Source: Microbacterium sp. SYP-A9085 (lineage in GTDB: Bacteria > Actinomycetota > Actinomycetes > Actinomycetales > Microbacteriaceae). From it: a stretch of DNA of 64,000 nt. The position numbers and the translations under genes were made by a program. The DNA lies in NCBI RefSeq assembly GCF_009649635.1, contig NZ_WJII01000002.1:62001-126000 (forward strand), read 5' to 3'. Numbering within the stretch: position 1 is the stretch's first letter; each line of letters starts with the position of its first letter. Shown here piece after piece: positions 1 through 9,696 of the stretch. The notes beneath the pieces were generated by a model that saw nothing but the letters and a program-made list of their open reading frames with translations, was not told the DNA's origin and searched no databases.

Positions 1-1
1 C

Positions 2-769
2 GGTGTGCTCACCGGAAAGGGCATCGGCTGGGGCGGCGCGGAGGTGCGCACCGAGGCGACCGGGTACGGCGCGGTGTTCTTCGTCCAGGAGATGCTCGCG
101 GTGCACGGCGACACTCTCGAGGGCAAGCGCGTGGGCGTCTCCGGCTCCGGCAACGTCGCGATCTACGCCATCGACAAGGCGCGCCAGCTGGGCGGACTGC
201 CGGTGACGGCATCCGACTCGTCCGGGTATGTCATCGACGACGCCGGCATCGACGTCGACCTGCTGCGCCAGCTCAAGGAGGTCGAGCGCGTCCGCATCTC
301 GGAGTACGCCGTCCGCCGCCCCCGCGCCCGCTTCATCCCCGGCGCGCAGCCGTGGGAGGTGCCGATGGATGTCGCCATCCCGTCGGCGACGCAGAACGAG
401 ATCGACGAGCACGCCGCGCGCGCACTCGTCGAGGGCGGCGTGCGGGCGGTGGCCGAGGGCGCGAACATGCCCTCCACCCCCGAGGCCGTGGAGGTGTTCC
501 AGTCCGCGGGTGTGCTGTTCGGGCCCGGCAAGGCCGTGAACGCCGGCGGCGTCGCGACGTCGGCCCTGGAGATGACGCAGAATGCCGGGCGCGAGAGGTG
601 GAGCTTCGCCGACAGTGAGCACCGGCTGCGCGCCATCATGCGCGACGTGCACGCGGCGTCGTTCACCGCCGCGCGCCGGTACGGGCATGAGGGCGATTAC
701 GTCGTCGGCGCGAACTGCGCGGGCTTCGAGCGCGTCGCGAAGGCGATGCTCGCCCAGGGCGTCATCTGA
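2..769 (+). CDS. gdhA: NADP-type glutamate dehydrogenase, C-terminal part (5' end outside window)
   Basis: Interconverts glutamate with 2-oxoglutarate and ammonia in the cytoplasm. The visible 255 residues begin at the conserved GVLTGKGIGWGG segment and run to the C-terminus, covering the nucleotide-binding domain: GVSGSGNVAIYA is the dinucleotide-binding glycine motif, and ANMPSTPEA and GPGKAVNAGGVATSALEM are typical of hexameric bacterial GdhA. Hexameric GdhA is about 445 residues, so roughly 190 N-terminal residues, including the catalytic lysines, lie upstream. The frame is open at base 2, so this is a gene fragment cut by the window edge and not a pseudogene. It converges on the MprF-like gene with a 4-base gap. 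Confidence 0.95.
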   Translation, partial: GVLTGKGIGWGGAEVRTEATGYGAVFFVQEMLAVHGDTLEGKRVGVSGSGNVAIYAIDKARQLGGLPVTASDSSGYVIDDAGIDVDLLRQLKEVERVRISEYAVRRPRARFIPGAQPWEVPMDVAIPSATQNEIDEHAARALVEGGVRAVAEGANMPSTPEAVEVFQSAGVLFGPGKAVNAGGVATSALEMTQNAGRERWSFADSEHRLRAIMRDVHAASFTAARRYGHEGDYVVGANCAGFERVAKAMLAQGVI

Positions 770-773
770 GCGC

Positions 774-3272
774 TCAGGCGCGGTGCGCGGACAGGCTGCG
801 CGCGATTGCGAGGATCTCCCGCGGTGACGCCGTCGGCATGTACGCACGCAGTATCGCGCGCGCGATAGCAGGCAGGCCCGCCGCGTCCTCGTACGACAGG
901 TAGATCGTCTCGAGCTCGGGGTGGAACTTCTTCTTGAACTCGAACAGCGAGCGGAAGCCGTAGACCGGCTCAAGCACGTCAGCCAGCCACGCCAGCATCC
1001 GGTTCAGCAGGAATGAGCGCGGAGGCAGGCGTCCCTCGGGCGCGGGGCGGGTGACCAGCGGAGCGCCGGACAGGCTCATCACGGAGATTCCGGCGTCGCG
1101 CATCCGCATCGCCGCCGACGCGATCAGGTAGACCATGATCTCGGGCATCGCGTCGTCGCTGCGGCGCATGAAGTCCAGCGTCCATCCGGTCACCACCCCG
1201 TCTCGCCACGACGGGAGCCAGCTGGTCACCGCTTGCAGGTCGCCGTCGGCGCCGATCGCCAGCAGCAGCCTGACGTCCGGGTCGCGCAGTTCCGTGAGAC
1301 CACCGAGCGTGAACCCCAGCTCCGGCAGTGCCTTCTCCGCCACCCAGTGCTCGCTGAGCACCTCGATCTGCGCGGCCAGCGATGCGGGCAGGTCGCCCCA
1401 GGCCGCCCATAGCGACCGCACACCCTCACGGTCGGCCTTCGCGAGCGCCTGCCGCACCCGTTTCCACCGTCCCCCCGTCAGATCCATCTCGGCGGGTCGG
1501 ACGAGGGTCTCCTCGCCCACCGGGACATCATGCCAGCGCCGGGCGCGCAGCAGGTCTCGCGTGCGGGCGTGGATGCTGTAGAACACGGGGACCCATCCGT
1601 GGCGATCGCAGAACTCGATGAATGCGGCGAGCAGGCCTGCACGCCCCTCCAGCGGGCCGATCGGGTCGCCGATCACGAGCACGATGCCGCCGATCAGCCG
1701 ATACGCGACGGCGCCGTCGTCGCCGATCCACTGCCGCGCCCCCTCCCACGTGCCCATGAAGCTCATGGTTCCGCCGCCGGTGGTGCGCAACAGTTCGCGG
1801 TACCGCACCCGCGGCAGGTCGTCGCTGCGGCCGACCGAACGCAGCAACCGGCCCGCGGCGACGATCACGGCGAGCCAGAGGACCAGCCCCGCCCACTGAT
1901 CGACGAGCAGGGCCGCGCCGTGCCCCGGCAGTGCGCCGTGCGGGATGCCACGCGTGAATCCGGCGGGCAGCAGCAGCACGACCGCGTCGAGGAAGACCCG
2001 CCGGAACCCGAGAGGCACGGCGGGCCGCCCCGTGACGACGATCGCCACGGCCCACACCGCGATCACGGCGACGAACGCGATGCCGACGATGAGCCAGAAG
2101 TGACGGAGCGCGCCCCGGGAGGCGGTGATCTCGAACCGGCGGCGAGTCATCATCAATGCGACCAGCACCGCGAGGGGCACTCCGACGGCCATCACCGCAC
2201 TGAGCGCAAAGCGCTCGCCGACACGTGCGATCCCGGTCGCTGACGACAGGCCGAGGATGCCGACCGCCGCGCTGGTGGCCACGAGGACGACGGCACTGAC
2301 GACGACCGCCAGCACCCATGCGGCGCGTCGGCCCCTCCGCAGGCCCCACGCGGCGACCAGGCTCATCGCGACGGGCACCAGACTCAGCAGAATCTGGCCG
2401 ATGCCGTGCGCGACGACGTGGATGTCGCTGGGGGCGCCGCACGAGTTGCGGAAATAGGTGGCGCAGGTCTCGAATGCCTCGCTCCGGTCGACCTGCGCGA
2501 AGCCCGACACGACGAGGGCGAGCGGTCCGATCACCGCCCGGTCCGCCAGCACGATCAGCGGCCCGATGCCGGTGACGGCGACGACAGCGGCGACGAGGGT
2601 GCGCACTTCGCCGTAGGAGGCGCGTCGCGGGCTGCGCGTGGGTGGTCGCACGCGCGCGTCCGCCACCGGCCGGTCGCGGCTCAGTACCGCGCCGAGTGCG
2701 AGTCCGAACACCGCGGCGATCATGCGGTAGACGCTGTCCTGGTCGCCGCCATACAACGCGAAGGTGAGCACCACGGCGAAGCCGATGACGCGGATTCGGC
2801 GACGGAACAGTGTCGGCGCGAACGCGCTGCCGGTCATCACTGTGCCGAAGATGCCGGTGGGCGGGTCGAGGGTCAGTTCCGGTCGCGCGAGCAGCAGCAG
2901 CGGCGAGCCCAGCCAGATCGTGAGGAGGTGAAGTCCGATCCCGGCGAGGAGCGCGACCACGCCGATGCCGACGTACGCGAGGACCGTGCGCACCGTACCG
3001 ACGAGCCGCTCGATATAGGCCATCACGGTGAGGGCGAGGGCTGCGCTCAACAGCGCGTCCAGGAGCGAGCTGGGTACGAGCAGCGCCGTCACCAGCGTCC
3101 ACCAGAGGTGCTCCTCCCCCGTGGTGACCGGCCCCGCGGCGAGCCAGCGCGTGGCGTGCGTACGCGGCAGCGAGAAGATGAGGCCGGTCACGATGACCGC
3201 GACCGCGACGGCCGCCGAGAAAGGATGCCGGCGGAGGTACCGCGCGGCGACGCGCACAAGTGCAGGCATCAC
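774..3272 (-). CDS. mprF: MprF-like aminoacyl-phosphatidylglycerol synthase/flippase
   Basis: Integral membrane protein of 832 residues, the usual size for MprF. About 480 N-terminal residues are hydrophobic segments, beginning with a rhomboid-like block without an evident GxSG catalytic serine motif. The last 350 residues form a soluble DUF2156 (LPG synthetase C-terminal) domain, with TGGGTMSFMGTWEGARQW near its start. Known members transfer an amino acid from aminoacyl-tRNA to phosphatidylglycerol and flip the product, lowering surface charge and giving resistance to cationic peptides. Which amino acid is used here cannot be read from the sequence. Its ATG overlaps the stop of the upstream hydrolase gene by four bases (ATGA), so the two are probably translated from one mRNA. 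Confidence 0.88.
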   Translation of the reverse strand: MMPALVRVAARYLRRHPFSAAVAVAVIVTGLIFSLPRTHATRWLAAGPVTTGEEHLWWTLVTALLVPSSLLDALLSAALALTVMAYIERLVGTVRTVLAYVGIGVVALLAGIGLHLLTIWLGSPLLLLARPELTLDPPTGIFGTVMTGSAFAPTLFRRRIRVIGFAVVLTFALYGGDQDSVYRMIAAVFGLALGAVLSRDRPVADARVRPPTRSPRRASYGEVRTLVAAVVAVTGIGPLIVLADRAVIGPLALVVSGFAQVDRSEAFETCATYFRNSCGAPSDIHVVAHGIGQILLSLVPVAMSLVAAWGLRRGRRAAWVLAVVVSAVVLVATSAAVGILGLSSATGIARVGERFALSAVMAVGVPLAVLVALMMTRRRFEITASRGALRHFWLIVGIAFVAVIAVWAVAIVVTGRPAVPLGFRRVFLDAVVLLLPAGFTRGIPHGALPGHGAALLVDQWAGLVLWLAVIVAAGRLLRSVGRSDDLPRVRYRELLRTTGGGTMSFMGTWEGARQWIGDDGAVAYRLIGGIVLVIGDPIGPLEGRAGLLAAFIEFCDRHGWVPVFYSIHARTRDLLRARRWHDVPVGEETLVRPAEMDLTGGRWKRVRQALAKADREGVRSLWAAWGDLPASLAAQIEVLSEHWVAEKALPELGFTLGGLTELRDPDVRLLLAIGADGDLQAVTSWLPSWRDGVVTGWTLDFMRRSDDAMPEIMVYLIASAAMRMRDAGISVMSLSGAPLVTRPAPEGRLPPRSFLLNRMLAWLADVLEPVYGFRSLFEFKKKFHPELETIYLSYEDAAGLPAIARAILRAYMPTASPREILAIARSLSAHRA

Positions 3273-4591
3273 GCGTGCGGCGACAGGCCGAGCACCGGAT
3301 ACAGCTGATCGAACGCGTCGGTCAGGCCTGCGCTGAGTGCAGTGCCCACATGAGTGGCGTCGCGTATCTCCATCAGCGTGGCGGTGAACCCCGCCGCGCG
3401 CAGCATCTCGGCGTTGTGCCGCGCATACCCCGAGAACCGCGCGTCCAGCGAGCCGCTCGTGAACAGGGCGACGTGACCCGCGAATCGCCCGGCATTCTCC
3501 TTGACGAACGCTGCGGGCCGCTGCGACAGTTCAAGACTCACGCTGCCGCGAAAGGCTTCGCGCAGTGACGTGGCGGGTTCGGAGGCACCCGGATAGTCGT
3601 CACCCGAGATGCTGATCATGTTCCCCCAGATCTGCGGATACTCGACGGCCCACTTCAACGAGCACCCGCCTCCGTCGGAGTATCCGGCGATCGTCCAGTA
3701 CTTCGGGTCTTCGATGATGTTCAGATGCGTCCGCGCGTACCGGACGATGTCCGTGTTGACGTACCGCGACACATCACCGAACGTCGAGTACGGCGAGCAC
3801 GCGGGCTGCTGCACGGGGCTGCCGAGCTGGTCCGCGACGATGACGATCGGCGCCAGGCCGTCGTGCCGCGCGGCAAGCCGGTTGAGCGCCGCCGCGACGA
3901 AACGGGGATTCGGGCTGCCCGGCTTTCCGTTCATCATCACCACGAGCGGGAGCGCCGGGGCGTTCTTGACGAGGGCTGCGGGAGGCAGGTAGATCGTTGC
4001 GTCCCGCGGAACGAACCGGCCCGAGGACCCAACGCGGTCGGCACCCGACAGTGTGCCGACCCGACCTGCCCGGGGCATGTCCGCCGGTGGTTTCCAGCGC
4101 AGGAACAGCGGAGTGGTCTGGTTCGGAGCCGGGACGTGCGAATGGGCGCCGGGAAGCGCGCCCGCACCGGGCAGCGTGTTGACGCCGAAGACGTCGGCGA
4201 TCGTCGGCGTCAGGCCGAACCCGCCATTGATGCCCATCGCTGCCGACAGCGGTGCGATCAGGATGAGCGCACCGGCCAGGGCCTTGCGCCACACGGGTGT
4301 GCGCCACATGCTCGCCACGCCCAGGCCGACCCCGGCGCCGGCTGCCGCCATCCACCACGTCGTGCCCTTCGGCAGCGGCACGCCGAATGCGTCGGTGGCA
4401 TCGCTGATCCACACGGCGATCGCGCCGGCGACGGCACCGCCGGCGACGGTCGGCAGTGCCGTGATCGTCCATGTGCGGGTGTGATCGCGCACCAGAAGCA
4501 CGACGGCCACGGCGGCGGTGAGCAGCCACACGGTCTCCGGGACCGGCCCGCTCATCACATCGAGGTTCAGGAACCACCGGTCCATCGGCAT
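3269..4591 (-). CDS. membrane-anchored alpha/beta hydrolase (esterase-like)
   Basis: Predicted 440-residue protein. The first 130 or so residues carry about four transmembrane helices. The rest is an alpha/beta hydrolase of the putative-esterase (esterase D/mycolyltransferase-like) type: AGYSDGGG is the nucleophile elbow, with likely acid Asp in GSLDARF and His in DATHVG near the C-terminus. The start at 4591 is chosen because GGAGAAGGG lies just before it; an ATG seven codons upstream lacks such a site. The operon with mprF suggests it acts on the same lipid. In Pseudomonas aeruginosa the hydrolase PA0919 next to the Ala-PG synthase PA0920 removes alanine from Ala-PG. That role here is inference. 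Confidence 0.75.
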   Translation of the reverse strand: MPMDRWFLNLDVMSGPVPETVWLLTAAVAVVLLVRDHTRTWTITALPTVAGGAVAGAIAVWISDATDAFGVPLPKGTTWWMAAAGAGVGLGVASMWRTPVWRKALAGALILIAPLSAAMGINGGFGLTPTIADVFGVNTLPGAGALPGAHSHVPAPNQTTPLFLRWKPPADMPRAGRVGTLSGADRVGSSGRFVPRDATIYLPPAALVKNAPALPLVVMMNGKPGSPNPRFVAAALNRLAARHDGLAPIVIVADQLGSPVQQPACSPYSTFGDVSRYVNTDIVRYARTHLNIIEDPKYWTIAGYSDGGGCSLKWAVEYPQIWGNMISISGDDYPGASEPATSLREAFRGSVSLELSQRPAAFVKENAGRFAGHVALFTSGSLDARFSGYARHNAEMLRAAGFTATLMEIRDATHVGTALSAGLTDAFDQLYPVLGLSPHA

Positions 4592-4719
4592 TGACCCTTC
4601 TCCGCGATGCATGGCGCGCTCGCCCGTGATCGTATGAGAGCCGACTCACGGCATTCCCCGAAATCGCTATGCGCGCGCTTCAGGTCACCGATGTCGGGCT
4701 GAGCGTGGGATCCGCACGG

Positions 4720-7700
4720 TCAGGGTGCCGGCGGCCCAGCGGCTCGCTCAGACTCGGCCGCCGGCAGGGGCCACAGCTGGTCCAGCAGCTGACCCACCCA
4801 CGCGATGAGGTGCGCGTCTGGCACGCGGGCGCCGTCGGCGGTGGGCAGGGGCACCACCATGGCGTCGCCGCCGGCGACGACTTTCGCCTTCGGGTGCAGG
4901 CGCTGCAGGCGCACCCGCATCGAATCGGCCAGGTGTGCGGGCGCCACCCGCAGGTTCGGCCCCATCGCCACGATGTCCGCCAGGCCCGCCTGCGCGGCGC
5001 GGCGCCGCAGCCGCGCGACGGCGACGAGCCCTTCGACCTCGGCCGGTGGCTCGCCGTACCGGTCGCGCAGCTCGTCGACGACGAGGTCGATGGCGTCCGG
5101 CTTCGCGCCGACGGATGCCGCGGCCGACAACTTCTGGTAGGCCTCCAGCCGCAGCCGCTCGCTGTCGATGTACTCCTCGGGGATGCGCGCGTGCACCGGC
5201 AGCTCCAGCCGCAGCTCGGTGGGGCCCTCGCTCTCCTCGCCCCGGAACGCCGCGACAGCCTCGCCGATCATCCGCAGGTACAGGTCGAAGCCGACGCCGG
5301 CGATGTGCCCGGCCTGCTCGGCGCCCAGCAGGTTCCCCGCGCCGCGCAGCTCGAGGTCCTTCAGGGCGACCTGCATGCCGCTGCCGAGGTCGTTGTTCAC
5401 GGCGATGGTCTCCAGCCGGTCCGCGGCGGTCTCGCTGAGTGGCTTCATCTCGTCGTACAGGAAGTACGCGTATGCGCGCTCGCGCCCCCGGCCCACCCGG
5501 CCGCGCAGCTGGTGCAGCTGGCTCAGGCCGTACTTGTCGGCGCGGTCGATCACTATGGTGTTCGCATTCTGGATGTCCAGGCCGGTCTCGATGATCGTCG
5601 TGGACACCAGCACGTCCGCCCGGCGCTCCCAGAAGTCGTCGACCACCTGCTCGAGCGCGGTCTCCCCCATCTGTCCGTGCGCGACGACGATCCGCGCCTC
5701 GGGCACAAGTTCGGACAGGTGCGCGGCGACCCGCTGGATCGACTGCACCCTGTTGTGCACGTAGAACACCTGGCCCTCGCGCAGCAGTTCGCGCCGGATC
5801 GCGGCGGCTATCTGCTTGTCGTTGCGGGGGCCCACGTACGAGAGGATCGGATGCCGGTCCTCCGGCGGGGTCTGCAGCGTCGACATTTCGCGGATCCCGG
5901 TGACCGCCATCTCCAGCGTGCGCGGGATGGGCGTCGCGCTCATCGCGAGGATGTCGACGTTCGTCTTCAGCTTCTTCAGGGCGTCCTTGTGCTCGACGCC
6001 GAACCGCTGCTCCTCGTCGACGATCAGCAGGCCGAGGTCGCGGAAGACCACCTTCTCGGTGAGGATCCGGTGCGTCCCGATCACCATGTCGACGGTGCCG
6101 TCGGTGAGGCCGGCGAGGGTGTCGCGCGCCTGCGCGTCGGTCTGGAACCGCGACAACGGCCGCACCTTCACCGGGAAGCCGGCGAACCGCTCGCCGAAAG
6201 TGTCCAGGTGCTGCTTGACCAGGAGCGTGGTGGGCACCAGCATCGCGACCTGCTTGCCGTCCTGGATGGCCTTGAACGCGGCGCGCACGGCCACCTCGGT
6301 CTTGCCGAAGCCGACGTCCCCGCTCAGAAGCCGGTCCATCGGGACCGGCTTCTCCATGTCGGCCTTTATCTCGTCGATCGTCTGCAGCTGGTCCGGCGTC
6401 TCGGCGAACGGGAACGCCTCCTCGAGCTCGCGCTGCCAGGGCGTGTCCGGTCCGAACGCGTGGCCCTTCGAGGCCATCCGGGCGGAGTACAGCTTGACGA
6501 GCTCGACCGCTATGTCGCGCACGGCGCGGCGGGCCCGGCCCTTGGCCTGCGCCCAGTCGCTGCCGCCCATCTTCGAGAGCGTGGGCGCCTCACCGCCGAC
6601 GTACCGGGACAGCAGGTCGAGCTGGTCGGTGGGCACGTACAGCTTGTCGCCCGGGTGGCCGCGCTTGGACGGCGCGTACTCGAGCACGAGGTACTCGCGC
6701 ACGCTCTTGACCGGGTGGCGCCCGCCGCTGGAGACCTCGCGCTGGGTCAGCTCGACGAACCGGCCGATGCCGTGCGTGGCGTGCACGACGATGTCGCCGG
6801 TCTTCAGCTGCAGCGGGTCGACCACGTTGCGCCGGCGCGACGCGAGCTTGCGCACGACCCGCGTGTCCGCGCCGATCGTGCGCCCGTAGAACTCGGTCTC
6901 GGTCAGCACCGCCAGCCGCGCGGGCTCGGACTGAAAGCCGCGCTCCAGGCTCGCCACCACGACGTGCGCGACGCCCGGCTCGGGCGGCTCGAGGACCTCG
7001 TCGACCCGCCGCGCCGCGAACCCGTGCTCGGCGAGCACGTCGCGGGCGCGGTCGGCGAGCCCGGGGCCGGACGCGGCCACGACGACCCGGTATCCGTCCG
7101 CCAGCAGCTGCCCGACGTGCGCGGTGGCGCCGTCGATGTTGCCCTGGAACGACGGCACCGGAGTGCCGGGGATGCGCACGGCGTCCGCGTCGGCACCCGC
7201 GTCGAATGCGCTCAGCGTCCACCACACCCCGCCGCGGCCGTGGGCGACCTCGCGCAGCGCGGGCAGCGTGACGAAGTCGCCGGCGCCGAGATCGACGGGC
7301 ACCTCTCCGCCGGCGGTGGCGACGCTCCACGCCGCCTCGAGGAACTCACGGTTCGTCTCGGCGAGCGTGAGCGCGCGGGTCACCGACCGCTCCGGGTCCA
7401 GCAGCGCCACCGCGGATGCCGCAGGCAGGTAGTCCACGAGCGTGACGAGGCGGTCCACGAGCGCCGGGGTCAGCGATTCCATGCCCTCGGCCGGGATCCC
7501 CTCGGCCATCTTCTCCAGCATCCCGCGCAGTCCCGGGGAGCGCTGCGCGAGCTCGCGCGCGCGGCCGCGCACAGCGTCGGTGAGCAGCAGCTCGCGGCTC
7601 GGCAGCAGCTGAACCGCACGCACCTCGCCGGGCAGGCTCCGCTGGTCGGCGACGGAGAACGCGCGGATCTCGTCGACCTCGTCGCCGAAGAACTCGATGC

Positions 7701-8310
7701 GGAACGGGTGGTCGGCCGTGGGCGGGAACACGTCGAGGATCCCGCCGCGCACCGCGAACTCGCCGCGGCGGGACACCATGTCCACACGGTGGTACGCACG
7801 CTCCACGAGCATCGCGGTGACCGTCGTCAGCTCATGCGTGCGCGCGCCGACCCGCAGCGCTATCGGCGCGGCGGCGTCGAGGCCGCCGGCGAGGGGCTGC
7901 AGAGCGGCGCGCACGGACGCCGTGACCACCAGCGGTCCGCGGTCCGCCGGCGCCGCGGCGTCCCACTCCCGGATCCGGCGCAGGGCCTCCAGGCGGCGGC
8001 CCACGGTCTCCACGCTCGGGCTGAGCCGTTCGTGCGGCAGCGTCTCCCATGCCGGGAAGTGCAGCACGGTGGCGCCGGGAAGCAGCGCCTGCAGCGCGGG
8101 CCCCACGGCGTCTGCGCGCCGCCCGGTGGGGGTGATCACCAGCAGCGCGGCGGGGAGGTCGGCGAGCAGGCGCCGCTCGAGGAGGGCGGCGAGCGCGGGG
8201 GCGGCGATGCCTTCGACGAGGGAGAGGTCGAGGTCGACGGATGCCGCCGCCAGCGTGTCGCGCACTGTCTCGGCCTGCGCGAGGGCGCGCGCGATCCCGG
8301 GAACTGTCAC
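4720..8310 (-). CDS. mfd: transcription-repair coupling factor Mfd
   Basis: Removes RNA polymerase stalled at DNA damage and recruits UvrABC. The length (1196 residues) matches the family. An N-terminal UvrB-like region is followed by the CarD-like RNA polymerase interaction domain (LKTGDIVVHATHGIGRF, about residue 500), the helicase Walker A (SGDVGFGKTEVAVRA, about 665), DEEQ as motif II (LIVDEEQRFG, about 762), helicase motifs through GRVGRGRERAYAY, and the C-terminal TRCF domain (ARIPEEYIDSERLRLEAY). Two GTG codons stand in tandem at the start. I chose the second because TAGACT lies exactly six bases upstream and there is no Shine-Dalgarno sequence. The gene lies 22 bases downstream of pth. 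Confidence 0.97.
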   Translation of the reverse strand: MTVPGIARALAQAETVRDTLAAASVDLDLSLVEGIAAPALAALLERRLLADLPAALLVITPTGRRADAVGPALQALLPGATVLHFPAWETLPHERLSPSVETVGRRLEALRRIREWDAAAPADRGPLVVTASVRAALQPLAGGLDAAAPIALRVGARTHELTTVTAMLVERAYHRVDMVSRRGEFAVRGGILDVFPPTADHPFRIEFFGDEVDEIRAFSVADQRSLPGEVRAVQLLPSRELLLTDAVRGRARELAQRSPGLRGMLEKMAEGIPAEGMESLTPALVDRLVTLVDYLPAASAVALLDPERSVTRALTLAETNREFLEAAWSVATAGGEVPVDLGAGDFVTLPALREVAHGRGGVWWTLSAFDAGADADAVRIPGTPVPSFQGNIDGATAHVGQLLADGYRVVVAASGPGLADRARDVLAEHGFAARRVDEVLEPPEPGVAHVVVASLERGFQSEPARLAVLTETEFYGRTIGADTRVVRKLASRRRNVVDPLQLKTGDIVVHATHGIGRFVELTQREVSSGGRHPVKSVREYLVLEYAPSKRGHPGDKLYVPTDQLDLLSRYVGGEAPTLSKMGGSDWAQAKGRARRAVRDIAVELVKLYSARMASKGHAFGPDTPWQRELEEAFPFAETPDQLQTIDEIKADMEKPVPMDRLLSGDVGFGKTEVAVRAAFKAIQDGKQVAMLVPTTLLVKQHLDTFGERFAGFPVKVRPLSRFQTDAQARDTLAGLTDGTVDMVIGTHRILTEKVVFRDLGLLIVDEEQRFGVEHKDALKKLKTNVDILAMSATPIPRTLEMAVTGIREMSTLQTPPEDRHPILSYVGPRNDKQIAAAIRRELLREGQVFYVHNRVQSIQRVAAHLSELVPEARIVVAHGQMGETALEQVVDDFWERRADVLVSTTIIETGLDIQNANTIVIDRADKYGLSQLHQLRGRVGRGRERAYAYFLYDEMKPLSETAADRLETIAVNNDLGSGMQVALKDLELRGAGNLLGAEQAGHIAGVGFDLYLRMIGEAVAAFRGEESEGPTELRLELPVHARIPEEYIDSERLRLEAYQKLSAAASVGAKPDAIDLVVDELRDRYGEPPAEVEGLVAVARLRRRAAQAGLADIVAMGPNLRVAPAHLADSMRVRLQRLHPKAKVVAGGDAMVVPLPTADGARVPDAHLIAWVGQLLDQLWPLPAAESERAAGPPAP

Positions 8311-8316
8311 CACAGG

Positions 8317-8322
8317 AGTCTA
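8317..8322 (-). promoter_or_regulatory. -10 hexamer for leaderless mfd
   Basis: TAGACT on the minus strand, six bases before the GTG at 8310. It gives mfd its own promoter between pth and mfd in addition to any read-through. No -35 motif is obvious. Confidence 0.55.
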
Positions 8323-8335
8323 CGGCGTGGGCCGG

Positions 8336-8914
8336 TCATGCCCGCGGGGCGTGGTGTGTCTGCTGGGCGGCCACGAGGCCCGCGTCGATGAGCTGCTCGA
8401 CGGCGTCCGCGGCGTCGGACAAGACCAGCGGCAGCGCCTTGCGGTCGGCGGCGGAGAACGGGTCGAGCACCCAGTCGGCGGCGTCGCGACGGCCCGGCGG
8501 CCGGCCGATGCCGACCCGCACCCGCGCGAACTCGGGGGTGCCGAGCGCCTTCGCGACGTCGCGGACGCCGTTGTGGCCGCCGTGACCGCCGCCGACCTTG
8601 AGCCGGATGGTGTCGAACGGGATGTCCAGCTCGTCGTGGACGACGACGAGATGGTCGGGCTCGATGCCGTAGAACCGCACGAGGCCGGCGACCGGGCCGC
8701 CGGACACGTTCATGAACGAGTTCGGCTTGGCCAGCACGATCTTCGCGGCGCCCGGGCGCAGCCACGTCTCGGCGACGCGGGCGTTCGCCCGGTGCGCCTT
8801 GAACGTCTCCCCGCGCCGCTCGGCGAGCTCATCGAGGACGAGCTGACCCACGTTGTGGCGGGTCAGCTCGTACTGGGGTCCGGGGTTGCCCAGACCCACG
8901 ACAAGCCACGTCAC
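8336..8914 (-). CDS. pth: peptidyl-tRNA hydrolase
   Basis: Recycles peptidyl-tRNA by cleaving the ester bond between peptide and tRNA. The 192-residue protein starts with LVVGLGNPG, contains the catalytic histidine in TRHNVGQ, KPNSFMNVSG, the HDELD aspartate, and GGGHGGHNGVRD, all hallmarks of bacterial Pth. GTG start at 8914 overlaps the stop of rplY (GTGA), so the pair is translationally coupled. The rplY-pth-mfd order is common in actinobacteria and other bacteria. Confidence 0.97.
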   Translation of the reverse strand: MTWLVVGLGNPGPQYELTRHNVGQLVLDELAERRGETFKAHRANARVAETWLRPGAAKIVLAKPNSFMNVSGGPVAGLVRFYGIEPDHLVVVHDELDIPFDTIRLKVGGGHGGHNGVRDVAKALGTPEFARVRVGIGRPPGRRDAADWVLDPFSAADRKALPLVLSDAADAVEQLIDAGLVAAQQTHHAPRA

Positions 8915-9522
8915 TCCGCGGCGGCCTCCTCGGCTGCGGCGGGCGCGGCGGCCTCGGCCTCGGCGGCCTCGTCCTCGGCGGACACTGTCGGCACCGAGAT
9001 GGCGACGATCAGCAGGTCGGGCTCGTCCATCAGGGCGGCGCCGCGCGGCAGCGGGATGTCGCCGGCGGTGACGTGGGCGCCCTCTTCGCGGCCCTCGACG
9101 CTGACCTCGATGTGCTCGGGGATGCGCGTGGCCTCGACCTCGAGGCGCAGGGTGACGGTGTCGAGGTTGACCATGGTGCCGGGGGCGGGCTCGCCGACGA
9201 CGACGACGGGCACCTCGACCTCGATCTTCTCGCCCTTCTTGACGACGAGAAGGTCGATGTGCTCGATGATCTGGCGCACCGGGTCGCGCTGGATGTCCTT
9301 GACGAGCGTGAGCTGCTCGGTGCCGTTGACGTCGAGCTCGAGCACCGCGTTGGCGCGGCGCACGAGCAGCGACACCTGGTGGCCGGGCAGGGCGACGTGC
9401 ACCGGGTCGGTGCCGTGGCCGTAGATCACGGCGGGGATCTTGCCGGCGGCGCGCAGACGGCGGGCGAAGCCCTTGCCGAAGCTGTCGCGCAGCTCGGCGC
9501 GGACCTTGGTGTCCTCAGACAT
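8911..9522 (-). CDS. rplY: 50S ribosomal protein L25/general stress protein Ctc
   Basis: Binds 5S rRNA in the large subunit. The 203-residue protein has the L25 N-terminal RNA-binding domain (KIPAVIYGHGTDPVHVAL) and the longer TL5/CTC-type C-terminal beta domain (VEVPVVVVGEPAPGTMVNLD). It finishes with an acidic, alanine-rich tail of about 30 residues, which is typical of actinobacterial CTC-type L25. AAGGAG sits seven bases before the ATG, a conventional Shine-Dalgarno site. It is the first gene of the rplY-pth-mfd set. Confidence 0.96.
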   Translation of the reverse strand: MSEDTKVRAELRDSFGKGFARRLRAAGKIPAVIYGHGTDPVHVALPGHQVSLLVRRANAVLELDVNGTEQLTLVKDIQRDPVRQIIEHIDLLVVKKGEKIEVEVPVVVVGEPAPGTMVNLDTVTLRLEVEATRIPEHIEVSVEGREEGAHVTAGDIPLPRGAALMDEPDLLIVAISVPTVSAEDEAAEAEAAAPAAAEEAAAE

Positions 9523-9539
9523 GTGTTTCTCCTTGCAGG

Positions 9540-9552
9540 CCCGCGCGACGCG
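9540..9552 (-). promoter_or_regulatory. small hairpin in the rplY leader
   Basis: CCCGCG-TCG-CGCGGG in the 5' leader just before the rplY Shine-Dalgarno site. A six-pair GC stem this close could affect ribosome access. I cannot link it to a known ribosomal leader class. Confidence 0.3.
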
Positions 9553-9696
9553 GGTTCGATGTTTCGGGGGTCTGTGTGTTCAACTCGAACGCATGCGCGT
9601 GAGGAAAGCCGCCGGGGCCCGCATCACCGCGTCGATCACGGATGTCACGGCCCGCACCGCGGGCGCACGGCATCCCTCGCCGAAGTTGCGATTCAG

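Noticed and set aside
4669..8391. 1240-codon open frame opposite mfd
   Set aside because: Composition (His, Arg, Asp, Gln, Val runs) is that of an antisense frame of a GC-rich gene; mfd on the other strand has full family motifs.
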